A stretch of 49,291 nt of DNA from a bacterium (GTDB taxonomy: Bacteria > Armatimonadota > Abditibacteriia > Abditibacteriales > Abditibacteriaceae), in contig SDZD01000050.1 in assembly GCA_004172935.1 (NCBI GenBank), positions 1 through 49,291 of the forward strand. Direction: 5' to 3'. The first letter of the stretch is position 1. Each line of letters opens with the position of its first letter. The position numbers and the translations under genes are program-made. The notes under the pieces were generated by a model that had not been told where the DNA came from, did no database searches, and saw only the letters and a list, made by a program, of their open reading frames with translations. Shown here one piece after another: positions 16,578 through 24,864 of this stretch.

Positions 16578-17318
16578 TTAGCCGCCTTGAGCTGTGGGGC
16601 GGATTACTATATCGCCCACTTCGACTTCGGCGGGTTGTTCGATGGCGAAGGCGACGCAGCGGGCCACCGCTTCGGGGGGAAGCGCCATTTGTTCCATGCG
16701 CTCGACGATTTGTGATTTCACCTCAAGGTCGGTCATCGAGTCCGCGAACTCGGTGCGAACGAAGCCCGGTGAAATGCCCGTCACTCGCAACTTGTCTCCG
16801 GCTTCCTGTCGCAGTGCTTCGGAGAGGGTGCGGACGGCGTTTTTGGTGCCCGCGTAAACGCCCATAGTTGGTTTGATGATGAGGCCCGCCGTCGAAATGA
16901 TGTTGACGAAGTGCCCGAACCCCTGCTGGCGGAAGACGGGTAGGGCAGCCGCGATGCCATACAACACGCCCTTGAGGTTGACATCAATCATCTCGTCCCA
17001 ATCGTCCACGCGCAGTTCGTCGAAGAGCGAAATCGGCCCGATGCCCGCGTTGTTGACGAAGACATCGAGCTTGCCGTAGCGCTCACAGGCCAAATTCACC
17101 AACGCCTCGACATCGTCGCGCCGTTTCACATCGGTCGCCGCATAAATCGCCTCGCCGCCCGCATCCACGATGCGCTGAGCCAGTGCCTCCAGCCGCTCGG
17201 TGCGCCGCGCTCCCAGCACCACTTTCGCTCCTCGCTCGGCCAATAACAGCGCCGTGGCCTGTCCAATGCCACTGCCCGCACCCGTGATAATAACGACCTT
17301 GCCTTGAATTTCGGACAT
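16578..17318 (-). CDS. SDR family oxidoreductase
   Basis: A 246-aa protein from the ATG at 17318; an in-frame GTG at 17333 would add five residues and has no better ribosome site. The Rossmann motif is ITGAGSGIGQATALLLAERG; NNAG follows at about residue 89; the catalytic Y-x-x-x-K is in TMGVYAGTKNAVR. The length is typical of classical short-chain dehydrogenases/reductases, and the sequence resembles the YdfG/serine-dehydrogenase-like group. NAD(P)-dependent oxidation or reduction of a hydroxyl/carbonyl is expected; substrate unknown. It is flanked on both sides by MITE-like repeats, and no regulator is adjacent. Confidence 0.9.
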   Translation of the reverse strand: MSEIQGKVVIITGAGSGIGQATALLLAERGAKVVLGARRTERLEALAQRIVDAGGEAIYAATDVKRRDDVEALVNLACERYGKLDVFVNNAGIGPISLFDELRVDDWDEMIDVNLKGVLYGIAAALPVFRQQGFGHFVNIISTAGLIIKPTMGVYAGTKNAVRTLSEALRQEAGDKLRVTGISPGFVRTEFADSMTDLEVKSQIVERMEQMALPPEAVARCVAFAIEQPAEVEVGDIVIRPTAQGG

Positions 17319-17502
17319 GAGTATTTGAAGCACCCATTTGCAGTATTCGTTCCCCGATTTATGGTGGATTTGGGGCGCGGGAGAAGGGAATCGCGCGGCT
17401 GGATGGTTGTGGGGCTATTGAGGTTTGGTGAACAGATGCGTTAATGAGAAACCCACCTGATTCTAGTTGCTACTCCCCTGTTTAATTGCTGCTCCCCTGT
17501 AG

Positions 17503-17523
17503 GGGCGAACCTTGTGTTCGCCC
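17503..17523. repeat. MITE-like GGGCGAAC element, copy 3 core
   Basis: GGGCGAAC, CTTGT, GTTCGCCC. The right flank TTAACGAATTAGGATTTCAA is the inverted counterpart of the copy 2 flank. Confidence 0.7.
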
Positions 17524-17654
17524 TCGAACAGTTCTTTGTCATTAACGAATTAGGATTTCAAATATCAACAGCTGGCGTTTCTCGGCCTTCAAGGCCGCAG
17601 CAGGGCGCTCGGCTGGTTGGTTGCGGGGCTATTAAGGTTTGGTGGGCTGTTTGA

Positions 17655-17675
17655 GGGTGAACACAAGGTTCGCCC
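17655..17675. repeat. MITE-like GGGCGAAC element, copy 4 core (inverted)
   Basis: GGGTGAAC, ACAAG, GTTCGCCC, with one G-T mismatch in the stem. Confidence 0.7.
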
Positions 17676-17852
17676 CTACAGGAGAAAATCCGAATTGAAA
17701 TCAGGCGGATTTCTACTTGGAATGGCAAGTGCTTTTTCCGCGTTACCACTGCCAACAGTTATATCGCCACTGTGGCAAGCGAATATTAAAGTCGGTTGGC
17801 GAATTGCAGATAAGTTGCAGTGCTCAACAGAGTTGCTATCTCTGTCGATTCT

Positions 17853-18455
17853 ATGAAGCAACCCAACATCGAAGTTCAACTCCGCGACGCCCAGCCCGGC
17901 GATATTCTGCTTTTCTACCGTGCGCGCGGCATCAACCGCATCATCACGGCTTTTTCGCGCTCACGCTACTACCACGTCGGGATGTATGCGGGCGAGTGCT
18001 ATGTCGTCGAATCCCGGCCCCGTGGCGTGGTCAAGCGCAATTTGCGCCTTCCCGGTGGCGGGCACTATTTCCGCGTCATCCCCGCTCCCGGTGGCCCTGA
18101 AGTCGGTAAAAAAGCCCTGAAATACGCCGAAGAACAGGTCGGCGAGGGCTATGCTGTGCTGAGTGTGTTCGGGCTGATATTCGACCGCATCTTCGATTTC
18201 GCGCATATCAACCTGCGTTAACGCGACCGTTATTCGTGTGGCGAACTGGTTGCCGCCGCCTATAACAAAGCCGGGAAGAGGTTGTTTCCCACGCTCGAAG
18301 TCGAGCTAGTCGCTCCGTGGGATTTCGCGCGCTTTTTACCTCGCCGCCAGCCCCGATCTCTGGGACGGGGCACCCACGAAATCATTCAAGAAGAAAAATG
18401 CCCGCCAGCTCCTACGGGAGACTTCACTGGCGAAAAGAGTGACGAGACTCGATAA
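17853..18455 (+). pseudogene. YiiX/permuted NlpC-P60-like gene with an internal stop before the catalytic Cys
   Basis: Translation from ATG 17853 (an in-frame GTG at 17820 is possible) gives AQPGDILLFYRARGINR, then RYYHVGMYAG with the catalytic His at residue 41. At 18219-18221 a TAA stop follows INLR. The same frame continues to 18455 with RDRYSCGELVAAAYNKAGKR, where Cys (codon 18237-18239) in YSCGELVAAAY is the expected nucleophile of permuted papain-like YiiX/YebB-type peptidases. So the two catalytic residues lie on either side of the stop. As written, the product would be a 122-aa protein without Cys. This is a nonsense pseudogene, a sequencing error or a readthrough case. Confidence 0.7.
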
Positions 18456-18518
18456 TTGCTTTCTTACCCCCTCAATCTTCAACCTTGATGGGGATGTTTT
18501 TCGATGTCATGAGCGCTT

Positions 18519-18830
18519 CTACAGCCCAAAACCGCGCGTGAAAGGCCACGACCAGCGGCGTTTGTGGCATTGCGGGCACGCAGTCACCATCGCTATCAAC
18601 CACTCGATGAATTGGGGCACAAGCATGACCGTCAAAAACAGCACGATGATTAATGGCACAAACGCCAGCCAGGCCCACCAGCCGATATGAGTGAACAGGC
18701 GCTGGGTGACGGGCAAACCCACGCCCAACGCGACACCCATATCCACCCCCAGCAACATCCCGCACGAAACGCTGGGCAAGCAGCCGTCCACGTACTTCTC
18801 TTCACCACAGGAGCAGCACTTGTAATACAT
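18519..18830 (-). CDS. Small membrane protein with paired CxxC motifs
   Basis: A 103-aa protein from the ATG at 18830 (TTG at 18845 is an alternative). CCSCGEEKYVDGC near the N-terminus and CPQCHKRRW near the C-terminus make a likely split zinc ribbon. Between them are two hydrophobic segments (SCGMLLGVDMGVALGVGL; AWLAFVPLIIVLFLTVMLVP). Family not recognised. It sits between the interrupted papain-fold gene and the MarR gene, all independent in orientation or spacing. Overlapping frames on the same stretch lack the paired CxxC logic and are less credible. Confidence 0.55.
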   Translation of the reverse strand: MYYKCCSCGEEKYVDGCLPSVSCGMLLGVDMGVALGVGLPVTQRLFTHIGWWAWLAFVPLIIVLFLTVMLVPQFIEWLIAMVTACPQCHKRRWSWPFTRGFGL

Positions 18831-18882
18831 GGTAGTGGCCCGCAAAAGCTGAACATAACGCTCGGTTCAAGGCGGGGCTTAG

Positions 18883-19374
18883 TTATTGGGTGTTGCAGAC
18901 CGAAAAATCTATCTGGTCTAGCGCTTCGACCAGGGGCTGAAGGTGGCTGTCGCGCCTTGCTGAGTCGAGGGCTTCGTCCAATGCTCGCTGGTTGGTGGGG
19001 CGGGCGGCTTCCAACAAATCCAATCCGGCTTCGGTGACGTTGGTGTAGATGCCCCGCTTGTCGGTTTTGCACAGGAAGCGTGCTAACAGTCCCCGGTCTT
19101 CGAGGCGAGTCACTAGCCGGGTTGTGGCGCTCTGGCTTAACACCACGGCGTCGGCGACTTCCTTCATGTGAAGGTGGTCGTCGTCGGTTTGGCGGCTCAG
19201 CACGTTCAGCAATGAAAACTCGCGCACGCTCAGGTCATGTTCGGCTTGCAAAGCGCGTTCGATGTGCGCCTGAATGCGCTCGTGCAGCACCGAAAGCACA
19301 CACCAGCCCTGAGCGAGTGGGGTGGACTGAGAAGAGAGTAGGGCCATGCCTGCTTCCGAGTTGCGAGAAGTCAT
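18883..19374 (-). CDS. MarR family transcriptional regulator
   Basis: A 163-aa protein with a winged helix-turn-helix: EFSLLNVLSR, KEVADAVVLSQSATTRLVTR and LEDRGLLAR are the recognition region, followed by the wing (DKRGIYTNVTEAGLDLLEAA). Length and order are normal for MarR. It is divergent from the ene-reductase and MFS genes (19639-21999), with a 264-bp shared region carrying palindromes. By analogy with other MarR loci it probably represses itself and those genes until an inducing compound binds. Confidence 0.9.
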   Translation of the reverse strand: MTSRNSEAGMALLSSQSTPLAQGWCVLSVLHERIQAHIERALQAEHDLSVREFSLLNVLSRQTDDDHLHMKEVADAVVLSQSATTRLVTRLEDRGLLARFLCKTDKRGIYTNVTEAGLDLLEAARPTNQRALDEALDSARRDSHLQPLVEALDQIDFSVCNTQ

Positions 19375-19530
19375 TTAAATAAGCGGGGCGAGAAACAGGA
19401 TGAGTGTGACACACAACAACCTTCGCCTCTAAAACCCAGTGACGCGGAGTTGCTGTTGCTCGCTCCCTGTGCGCCATACCCGTCCGATGATTGTTGGTGC
19501 CTTCGGATAATTGCATGAATCCCATTTGAT

Positions 19531-19556
19531 GCACGTGCGTATTGTATGCGTACGCA
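19531..19556. promoter_or_regulatory. Palindromes in the MarR/ene-reductase intergenic region
   Basis: GCACGTGC at 19531-19538 and TGCGTACGCA at 19547-19556 are perfect palindromes, and TTGTATGCGTACGCAAAT surrounds the second. They lie between the divergent MarR and ene-reductase genes, where a MarR operator would be expected. Confidence 0.4.
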
Positions 19557-19638
19557 AATATAGCGCGTGTGCAAGTATTGCGGATGGTAGCGATTTAATC
19601 TCGCCCACCGCGTTCGCTTGCAACAAGGGAGCATAAAA

Positions 19639-20733
19639 TTGTCCGATCTGTTTTCTCAATATATCTTGAAGGGTGCGACCCTTCGTAACCGCATCGTGGT
19701 TTCGCCGATGTGCCAGTACATGGCCCGCGAGGGCGAAGTGAATGAGTGGCACCGCGCCCACTATGCCACGCTGGCTCGTGGCGGTTCGGGTTTGGTCATC
19801 GTCGAGGCGACCGCTGTTTCGCCCGAAGGCCGCATCACCTGGGGCGACCTGGGGCTGTGGAACGATGCGCAAGCCGCCGCGTTCGAGCCAGTCGTCGCCG
19901 AAATCGTTAAGGCTGGGGCTGTGCCCGGTATCCAGATCGCCCATGCCGGGCGCAAGGCATCGGCCAATGTGCCGTGGGAAGGCGACGACCATATCCCCGA
20001 AGGCCAGACGAACTCGTGGCAGACCATCGCGCCATCGGCGATTCCGTTCGGAACCAACCTGCCGCGCGTGCCCGCCGAGATGAGCCTTGAAGACATCGCC
20101 CGCGTTCAGGCCGATACCGTCAGCGCCGTGGAGCGCGCCCGCGATGTTGGTTTCAAGTGGTTGCAACTGCACTTCGCGCACGGCTATCTGGCGCAGAACT
20201 TCTTCTCGCCCCTCTCCAACAAGCGCACCGATGCTTATGGTGGCAGTGCCGAAAACCGCGCTCGCTATCTGCTGGAAACCTTCGCCGCCGTTCGCAAGGT
20301 GTGGCCCGAAGACCGCCCCCTCACCATCCGTTTCAGCGTGGTCGAGTTCGACGGCAACGACGCGACCAAATTAGAGGAATCCATCGACTTGCTGCGCAAA
20401 ATGAAGCAGCAGGGACTCGATTTTGTGGACGTGTCCATCGGTTTCAACACGCCCGAAGCCAAGATTCCGTGGGGGCCGAACTTCCTCGCCGACATAGCCC
20501 AAACCGTGCGCCGCGAGACTGGCCTTCCCGGCACGACCAGCTGGTATATCTCCGACCCGAAAGAAGCCAACGCCCTGATTCAGGACGACAAAATCGACCT
20601 CGTCACTCTGGGCCGCCCGCTGCTTTCCGACCCGCACTGGCCCTACCACGCGGCGCAAACGCTCGGAGTCGAGAACGCGGCATGGGCCACTTTGCCACCC
20701 GCTTATGCCCACTGGCTCGCTCGCTATCGTTGA
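19639..20733 (+). CDS. Old yellow enzyme family NADH:flavin oxidoreductase (YqjM-like)
   Basis: A 364-aa protein. I take the TTG at 19639 as start because AAGGGAG (19625-19631) lies 7 nt before it and the product then begins MSDLFSQYILKG, as family members do; a TTG at 19618 is possible but has no such site. Motifs: RNRIVVSPMCQYMA, GLVIVEATAVSPEGRI, GIQIAHAGRKAS, HFAHGYLAQNFFSPLSN, and TLGRPLLSDPHW for FMN binding. YqjM-like enzymes reduce activated alkenes of enones and other electrophiles with FMN and NAD(P)H. It is 45 nt upstream of an MFS pump and divergent from MarR, making a likely xenobiotic response unit. Confidence 0.93.
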   Translation: MSDLFSQYILKGATLRNRIVVSPMCQYMAREGEVNEWHRAHYATLARGGSGLVIVEATAVSPEGRITWGDLGLWNDAQAAAFEPVVAEIVKAGAVPGIQIAHAGRKASANVPWEGDDHIPEGQTNSWQTIAPSAIPFGTNLPRVPAEMSLEDIARVQADTVSAVERARDVGFKWLQLHFAHGYLAQNFFSPLSNKRTDAYGGSAENRARYLLETFAAVRKVWPEDRPLTIRFSVVEFDGNDATKLEESIDLLRKMKQQGLDFVDVSIGFNTPEAKIPWGPNFLADIAQTVRRETGLPGTTSWYISDPKEANALIQDDKIDLVTLGRPLLSDPHWPYHAAQTLGVENAAWATLPPAYAHWLARYR

Positions 20734-20778
20734 GCCTGACCATTCTCGCCCCCCCCTCTGAAATCGAATGGAAAAACG

Positions 20779-21999
20779 ATGCTACAAAAAATTAATAATA
20801 ACGAGGTCGCGGTCGAGCTTGGCCCCTGCGATCTCGTTGCTCCACAAGCGAACCTGAATTTGCCGCTGTTGGCTTTGTCGGTCGGTGCCTTCGCGATTGG
20901 TGTCACCGAGTTCTCGCCGATGGGGTTGCTGCCACTCATTGCGTCCGACCTCAAAGTCAGCATCCCGGTTGCCGGGCAGTTGGTGACGGGCTACGCCCTC
21001 GGCGTGATGATTGGAGCGCCGATTATGACGCTTTCCACCGGACGAGTTGACCGTAAAACGCTGCTGATTAGCCTGATGGCGATATTCGTGGTTGGCAGTC
21101 TGATGGCCGCGCTCTCGACCGGATACAACATGCTGATGCTGGCGCGCCTCGTCACCTCGCTCTGTCACGGCGCCTTCTTTGGCGTTGGCTCCATCGTCGC
21201 AGCCGACTTAGTCCCGCCCACTAAGCGCGCGGGTGCGGTGGCTACGATGTTCATGGGGCTTACCATTGCCAACGTCGGCGGAGTGCCACTGGCGGCATGG
21301 GTAGGCCAAACCGCAGGATGGCAGACCGCTTTTTGGGGAATCACCGCGCTTGGCCTGTTCGCAATGGCGGCGCTGGCGCTCTCGATGCCCAAAGTTCCCA
21401 TCCACGGTTCAATCAACATGCGCGACGAACTTCGCGTGCTTGGGCGTCCCGTCGTTCTCGTCGCACTGCTCATGACCGTCCTGAGTTCGGGCGCGATGTT
21501 CACCGTGTTGACCTACATCGCGCTTATCCTGCGCGACTCGACGCACGCTTCGCCCACCTTCATCACATGGATGCTCGTTCTCTATGGCTTGGGACTGAGC
21601 GTTGGCAACTGGGTTGGCGGACTTGGCGCCGATAAATCGGTTGACCGCACCTTGATCGTAGGGCTGACATGCCTCACAGTGTTGCTACTGGTCTTCGCCG
21701 TCGTCATGCAGTGGCACATCCCGGCGGCAATCCTCATCTTCGCGTGGGGAGTCGCGACTTTCGCGTTGGTTCCGCCGCTGCAAGTCCGCGTCATGACACA
21801 CGCCTCCGATGCGCCCAACGTGGCATCAGCCATTAATATTGGTGCGTTCAATCTTGGAAACGCCCTCGGCGCGGCTCTTGGCGGCGCGGTTATCACCCTG
21901 AAACTCGGCTACCCCGCGATCTCCATCGCCGGAGCTGGCTTGGCGGGCTTGGCTCTGGTTCTGGCGCTGCTCACCAAAAAGAAAACCGCGAAGGCTTGA
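20779..21999 (+). CDS. MFS transporter (DHA1/AraJ-like efflux)
   Basis: A 406-aa protein with about 12 hydrophobic segments after a polar 25-residue N-terminus. LPLLALSVGAFAIGVTEF starts helix 1. GYALGVMIGAPIMTLSTG and RVDRKTLLISLMAIF carry the loop 2-3 motif of MFS antiporters. The family resemblance is to AraJ/YdhP/NepI-type drug and sugar efflux proteins. It follows the ene-reductase by 45 nt and is probably in the same MarR-controlled operon, exporting a toxic or reduced compound. Substrate unknown. Confidence 0.9.
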   Translation: MLQKINNNEVAVELGPCDLVAPQANLNLPLLALSVGAFAIGVTEFSPMGLLPLIASDLKVSIPVAGQLVTGYALGVMIGAPIMTLSTGRVDRKTLLISLMAIFVVGSLMAALSTGYNMLMLARLVTSLCHGAFFGVGSIVAADLVPPTKRAGAVATMFMGLTIANVGGVPLAAWVGQTAGWQTAFWGITALGLFAMAALALSMPKVPIHGSINMRDELRVLGRPVVLVALLMTVLSSGAMFTVLTYIALILRDSTHASPTFITWMLVLYGLGLSVGNWVGGLGADKSVDRTLIVGLTCLTVLLLVFAVVMQWHIPAAILIFAWGVATFALVPPLQVRVMTHASDAPNVASAINIGAFNLGNALGAALGGAVITLKLGYPAISIAGAGLAGLALVLALLTKKKTAKA

Positions 22000-22238
22000 A
22001 GTTAATGTAGAGACGTGCCTTGGCGCGTCTTAGAACTCCCAGCTCCTCACCAATTTGTGCTTAAAGTGCGCCCCTAACTGGCGCTATTCGTCGGCGAAGG
22101 CCGGGGCGCCCGACAAAGTCAGGGCCACTCTCGTTGGCTGCGGTTTTACACCGCCTTGCGAACATAACTCTCGCCACTCGCCACAAAGCAAGGCAGGCGT
22201 GAAACGCTCAGGGCACAAGCCCGTTATGTACGGTGACC
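22000..22238. other. 239-bp intergenic region with a dispersed GTAGAGACGTGCC hairpin
   Basis: GTAGAGACGTGCCTTGGCGC, continuing GTCTTAG, near 22008-22031 forms an imperfect stem and resembles the GTAGGGACGTGCC unit at 5361. No credible gene. Confidence 0.4.
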
Positions 22239-22754
22239 ATGAAGCCACCTATACCCCCGCCCTGGGGTGAGCCAGAAAAAGAGCCGATGGGGGCGGCAGA
22301 TGATGCCGCACCCACGATGAGCGATGAACTGCGCGCTCGGATTGAGGCTGCGGATTATGGGCGCGAATCGGGTTGGGTTGTGGAGTACGACGCCCAACCT
22401 ATCGCGCTCTTTTCCAATGCCCAATATTGGGATATGTTCTGGGAGTTGTGGGAAGTTACGCCTCTGACACAAGAAGAAACTATCTTGGCGAAGCTACAAG
22501 ACAGTTTCTTCTTCGATGAGCCGGGAGTGGTATTTCGCAATCGCGACCCACAATTCGCCCATTTGAAACCCGCTTGGGAAAGCCCAATCGTTCACCCACA
22601 GACAGAAGAAAATTGGGATTTAGAGCGGGGAGAGTTCCCCGGAAATTGTGCTGTTGTACGCGGGTTATATTTGCCCGTGCCTGACCCTGCTTCAAAAGCA
22701 ACTCCGCCCAGAAGTCTTTGGGAGCGTGTGAAGCTGTATTTGTTGGGCGCTTGA
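22239..22754 (+). CDS. Hypothetical protein
   Basis: A 171-aa protein from the ATG at 22239 (GTG at 22233 is an alternative). The N-terminus is proline-rich (PPIPPPWGEPEKEP). The middle is rich in Trp and acidic residues (QYWDMFWELWEVTPLTQEET). No signal peptide, membrane helix or known motif is seen. The end (RSLWERVKLYLLGA) could be an amphipathic helix. It stands alone, with no nearby operon partner; the NmrA-like gene is 72 nt downstream but has its own operator. Confidence 0.55.
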   Translation: MKPPIPPPWGEPEKEPMGAADDAAPTMSDELRARIEAADYGRESGWVVEYDAQPIALFSNAQYWDMFWELWEVTPLTQEETILAKLQDSFFFDEPGVVFRNRDPQFAHLKPAWESPIVHPQTEENWDLERGEFPGNCAVVRGLYLPVPDPASKATPPRSLWERVKLYLLGA

Positions 22755-22795
22755 CTGTGATACGTTGACAGCCCTCTGCTCATCGACTTATATTA

Positions 22796-22814
22796 AGTAA
22801 CAAGATTTGTTACT
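22796..22814. promoter_or_regulatory. AGTAACAA-N3-TTGTTACT operator-like palindrome
   Basis: Perfect 8-nt arms around GAT, ending 12 nt before the ATG of the NmrA-like gene. Position and GTAAC/GTTAC half-sites suggest repression by an HxlR-type or similar winged-helix regulator, but no such gene is adjacent. Confidence 0.5.
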
Positions 22815-22826
22815 AATAAGGTTCAT

Positions 22827-23747
22827 ATGATTCTCCAAGATAAAACCATCCTCGTTTTCGGTGCCACTGGTCAGCAGGGCGGCTCGGTTGCTAATGCCCT
22901 GCGCGCCAATGGCTGGCCTGTCAGAGCGCTCGTGCGCGATACCAAATCCGAAAAAGCTGTGGCTCTGGCAGAGCAGGGCATCGAACTGGTGCAGGGTGAT
23001 TTCTCTGACACCGCTTCGCTGCAAGCGGCCATCGAAGGCGTCTATGGGGTTTTCAGCGTGCAGCCCAGCTCCGGCCAGGGCGCCTACGGAGTGACCGACG
23101 AACAGGAAGGACAATACGGCAAAACCATCGCCGACCTCGCCGTCGTGAACGGTGTTCAGCACCTCGTCTATAGCTCGACCGTCGCCACCGGCCCGACGAA
23201 AACCGGCATGGGACACTTCGATATTAAAAGCGAAATCGAGGAGTACATTCGTGGCCTCGACATCACCCACACTATCGTCCGCCCCAGTACCTTCATGGAA
23301 ATTTTGGCCCTCCCCGGCATGGGCCTCGACAAAGGCCAAATTTCCTTCTTCATGCACCCCGACCAGTCGGCGCAATTCATCGCTGTCGAAGACATCGGAA
23401 AAATAGTCGCCGCCATCTTCGCCGCCCCCGAAAAGTACGCCAACCACACCCTCGATATTTCGAGTGACGCCGTCAGCGGAGCCGAAATCGCCGAAAAATT
23501 CACCCGCGCCGCCGGACGCCCCATAAATTACCAACGCTTCCCCGACGCCTTGCTCGAAACCAACCCCTTCCTCAAAGCGCTAACCAAAGTCGTCGATGAA
23601 GGCCGACTCACTGGCAACGCCGACATCCCCACACTACGCCAACAAATACCCGGCTTACTCACTATGGACCAGTGGCTCGAAGGTACCGGAAAAACCGCCC
23701 TCCTAGCCGCTATCGAAGCGGGCGGCGACGAAGTCGCGCTACGCTAG
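22827..23747 (+). CDS. NmrA-like NAD(P)-binding protein
   Basis: A 306-aa protein starting with a Rossmann motif (ILVFGATGQQGGSVANALRA, GxxGxxG). Then VRALVRDTKSEKA (NADP-type basic patch), LVQGDFSD, VFSVQP and VQHLVYSSTVATG, all typical of atypical SDRs of the NmrA group. IVRPSTFMEIL and QFIAVEDIGKIVAAIF follow. Such proteins sense the NADP/NADPH ratio or act as quinone or aldehyde reductases. AAGG is upstream of the ATG, and a perfect palindrome overlaps the promoter region. It is convergent with the MarR-GNAT gene, with 13 bp between stops. Confidence 0.9.
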   Translation: MILQDKTILVFGATGQQGGSVANALRANGWPVRALVRDTKSEKAVALAEQGIELVQGDFSDTASLQAAIEGVYGVFSVQPSSGQGAYGVTDEQEGQYGKTIADLAVVNGVQHLVYSSTVATGPTKTGMGHFDIKSEIEEYIRGLDITHTIVRPSTFMEILALPGMGLDKGQISFFMHPDQSAQFIAVEDIGKIVAAIFAAPEKYANHTLDISSDAVSGAEIAEKFTRAAGRPINYQRFPDALLETNPFLKALTKVVDEGRLTGNADIPTLRQQIPGLLTMDQWLEGTGKTALLAAIEAGGDEVALR

Positions 23748-23760
23748 AAAGGGGCCGCAC

Positions 23761-24675
23761 TCATCTCAACTCCAATTCCATTTGGATGTCGCAGCGTTCG
23801 TAGGGCGAGGCGTAGCCTTGAACTTCGGTGAATCCTAACTTCCGATACAGGTTGATTGCGGGTTTGAGCAGGGTGTTGCTTTCCAGATAGATGCGTTTCG
23901 CGCCTGAATTTCTGGCCTGTGCGATGATGGCTTGTCCCAGCAGGAAGCCAATGCCTTTTCCTTTGGCCTTCTCGGAAACGGCCATTTTCGCCATCTCGTA
24001 GGTGTCCTCGTCCATCTTAATCAAGGCACAGGTGCCAATGGGGTCGCCATCGAGTAGCGCCATAAAAATGGCGCCGCCTTTAGCCAAAATGTATTCCTGA
24101 GGGTGGTCAAGCGCTTTGTAATCGGCCTCTTCCATCTTGAACCATTGGGTAATCCACGCTTCGTTCAGGTTCTTGAAATCTTGCTGGTATTTTGGCTCGA
24201 AGGGGATGATTTCGACGCCAGTAGAGGCACTCGTCCCAAGACGACACATTTTCAACGCCTGAGCATAGGCGTCAAGTCCTTGAACGACGGCTTGCTGTTG
24301 CGAGGGAGTGAGTTTCGCTAATGCATTCGCGACCTGATTATCGGCGTAGACGTTGATTTCGCCAACGGCGGCTTTGCCTTTTTCTGTCAGCGATAACTGC
24401 TTGACGCGGCCATCATCGCTGCCAGTCGTTTCCTCTAACAACCCTTCTTTGACGAGTTTGCCGACCATGCGGCTAACGCTCGATTTTTCCAGATTAAGCA
24501 CTTGCACGAGCTGGGCCGCAGTCATTGTTCCTCGCCCCTCAATTTCTACCAACGTGTGGATGACCGAAGGCGAATAGCCAGTGCCCCCTATCGTTGTGCC
24601 CATAAAACCCCATTCACGAACCATCGTGCGCGATGAGGCACGAATTTCTTTAACCACAGACTGCTCAATATTCAT
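23761..24675 (-). CDS. MarR-GNAT fusion protein
   Basis: A 304-aa protein. Residues about 1-145 are a MarR winged helix (SVIHTLVEIEGRGTMTAAQL, NLEKSSVSRMVGKLVKEGLL, DDGRVKQLSLTEKGKAAVGE). Residues about 155-304 are a GNAT acetyltransferase (KMAVSEKAKGKGIGFLLGQA with the acetyl-CoA loop; GAKRIYLESNTLLKPAINLY; LGFTEVQGY). Proteins with this layout are annotated as bifunctional HTH regulator/N-acetyltransferases. A palindromic operator (24698-24716) lies just upstream, and a secreted M19 dipeptidase is divergent, so autoregulation and control of that gene are likely. Confidence 0.92.
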   Translation of the reverse strand: MNIEQSVVKEIRASSRTMVREWGFMGTTIGGTGYSPSVIHTLVEIEGRGTMTAAQLVQVLNLEKSSVSRMVGKLVKEGLLEETTGSDDGRVKQLSLTEKGKAAVGEINVYADNQVANALAKLTPSQQQAVVQGLDAYAQALKMCRLGTSASTGVEIIPFEPKYQQDFKNLNEAWITQWFKMEEADYKALDHPQEYILAKGGAIFMALLDGDPIGTCALIKMDEDTYEMAKMAVSEKAKGKGIGFLLGQAIIAQARNSGAKRIYLESNTLLKPAINLYRKLGFTEVQGYASPYERCDIQMELELR

Positions 24676-24697
24676 CTGAGAAACCCTTTTTGTTGGA

Positions 24698-24716
24698 TAG
24701 TTGTATTATACAACTA
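24698..24716. promoter_or_regulatory. MarR-type operator TAGTTGTA-N3-TACAACTA
   Basis: Perfect 8-nt arms around TTA, centred 32 bp upstream of the MarR-GNAT start and 158 bp upstream of the divergent M19 gene. The half-site TTGTA/TACAA is typical of MarR boxes. Confidence 0.65.
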
Positions 24717-24864
24717 AAATTGCGAGATGCAAGCGCGTGCCTGAAATGGCTGTGTCGGGGGAGTCGCTCGACATCTCTTAGGCTTTATTTGTGGAAATTC
24801 AACAGTCGTAAGATATATTTTTAGATATAATTTGCTGCATAACTCATCAGTAAGAGGCATCTCG

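Larger units (their letters stand above)
17319..17852. other. 534-bp non-coding stretch rich in repeats
   Basis: Two MITE-like cores (17503-17523 and 17655-17675) are in opposite orientation. A diverged 38-bp direct repeat lies near 17396-17433 and 17608-17645, sharing GGGGCTATT(G/A)AGGTTTGGTG. No gene seen. Confidence 0.65.

Noticed and set aside
18219..18221. Stop codon reassignment (TAA read as sense)
   Set aside because: Other clear genes in the window end at TAA (for example 5272, 7662, 8466), so a general reassignment is not supported.
19429..20181. 250-aa minus-strand frame over the ene-reductase
   Set aside because: Opposite to a gene with complete OYE motifs; no features of its own.
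22055..22270. 71-aa plus-strand open frame before the 22239 gene
   Set aside because: Overlaps the start of the better supported gene and holds no recognisable features.
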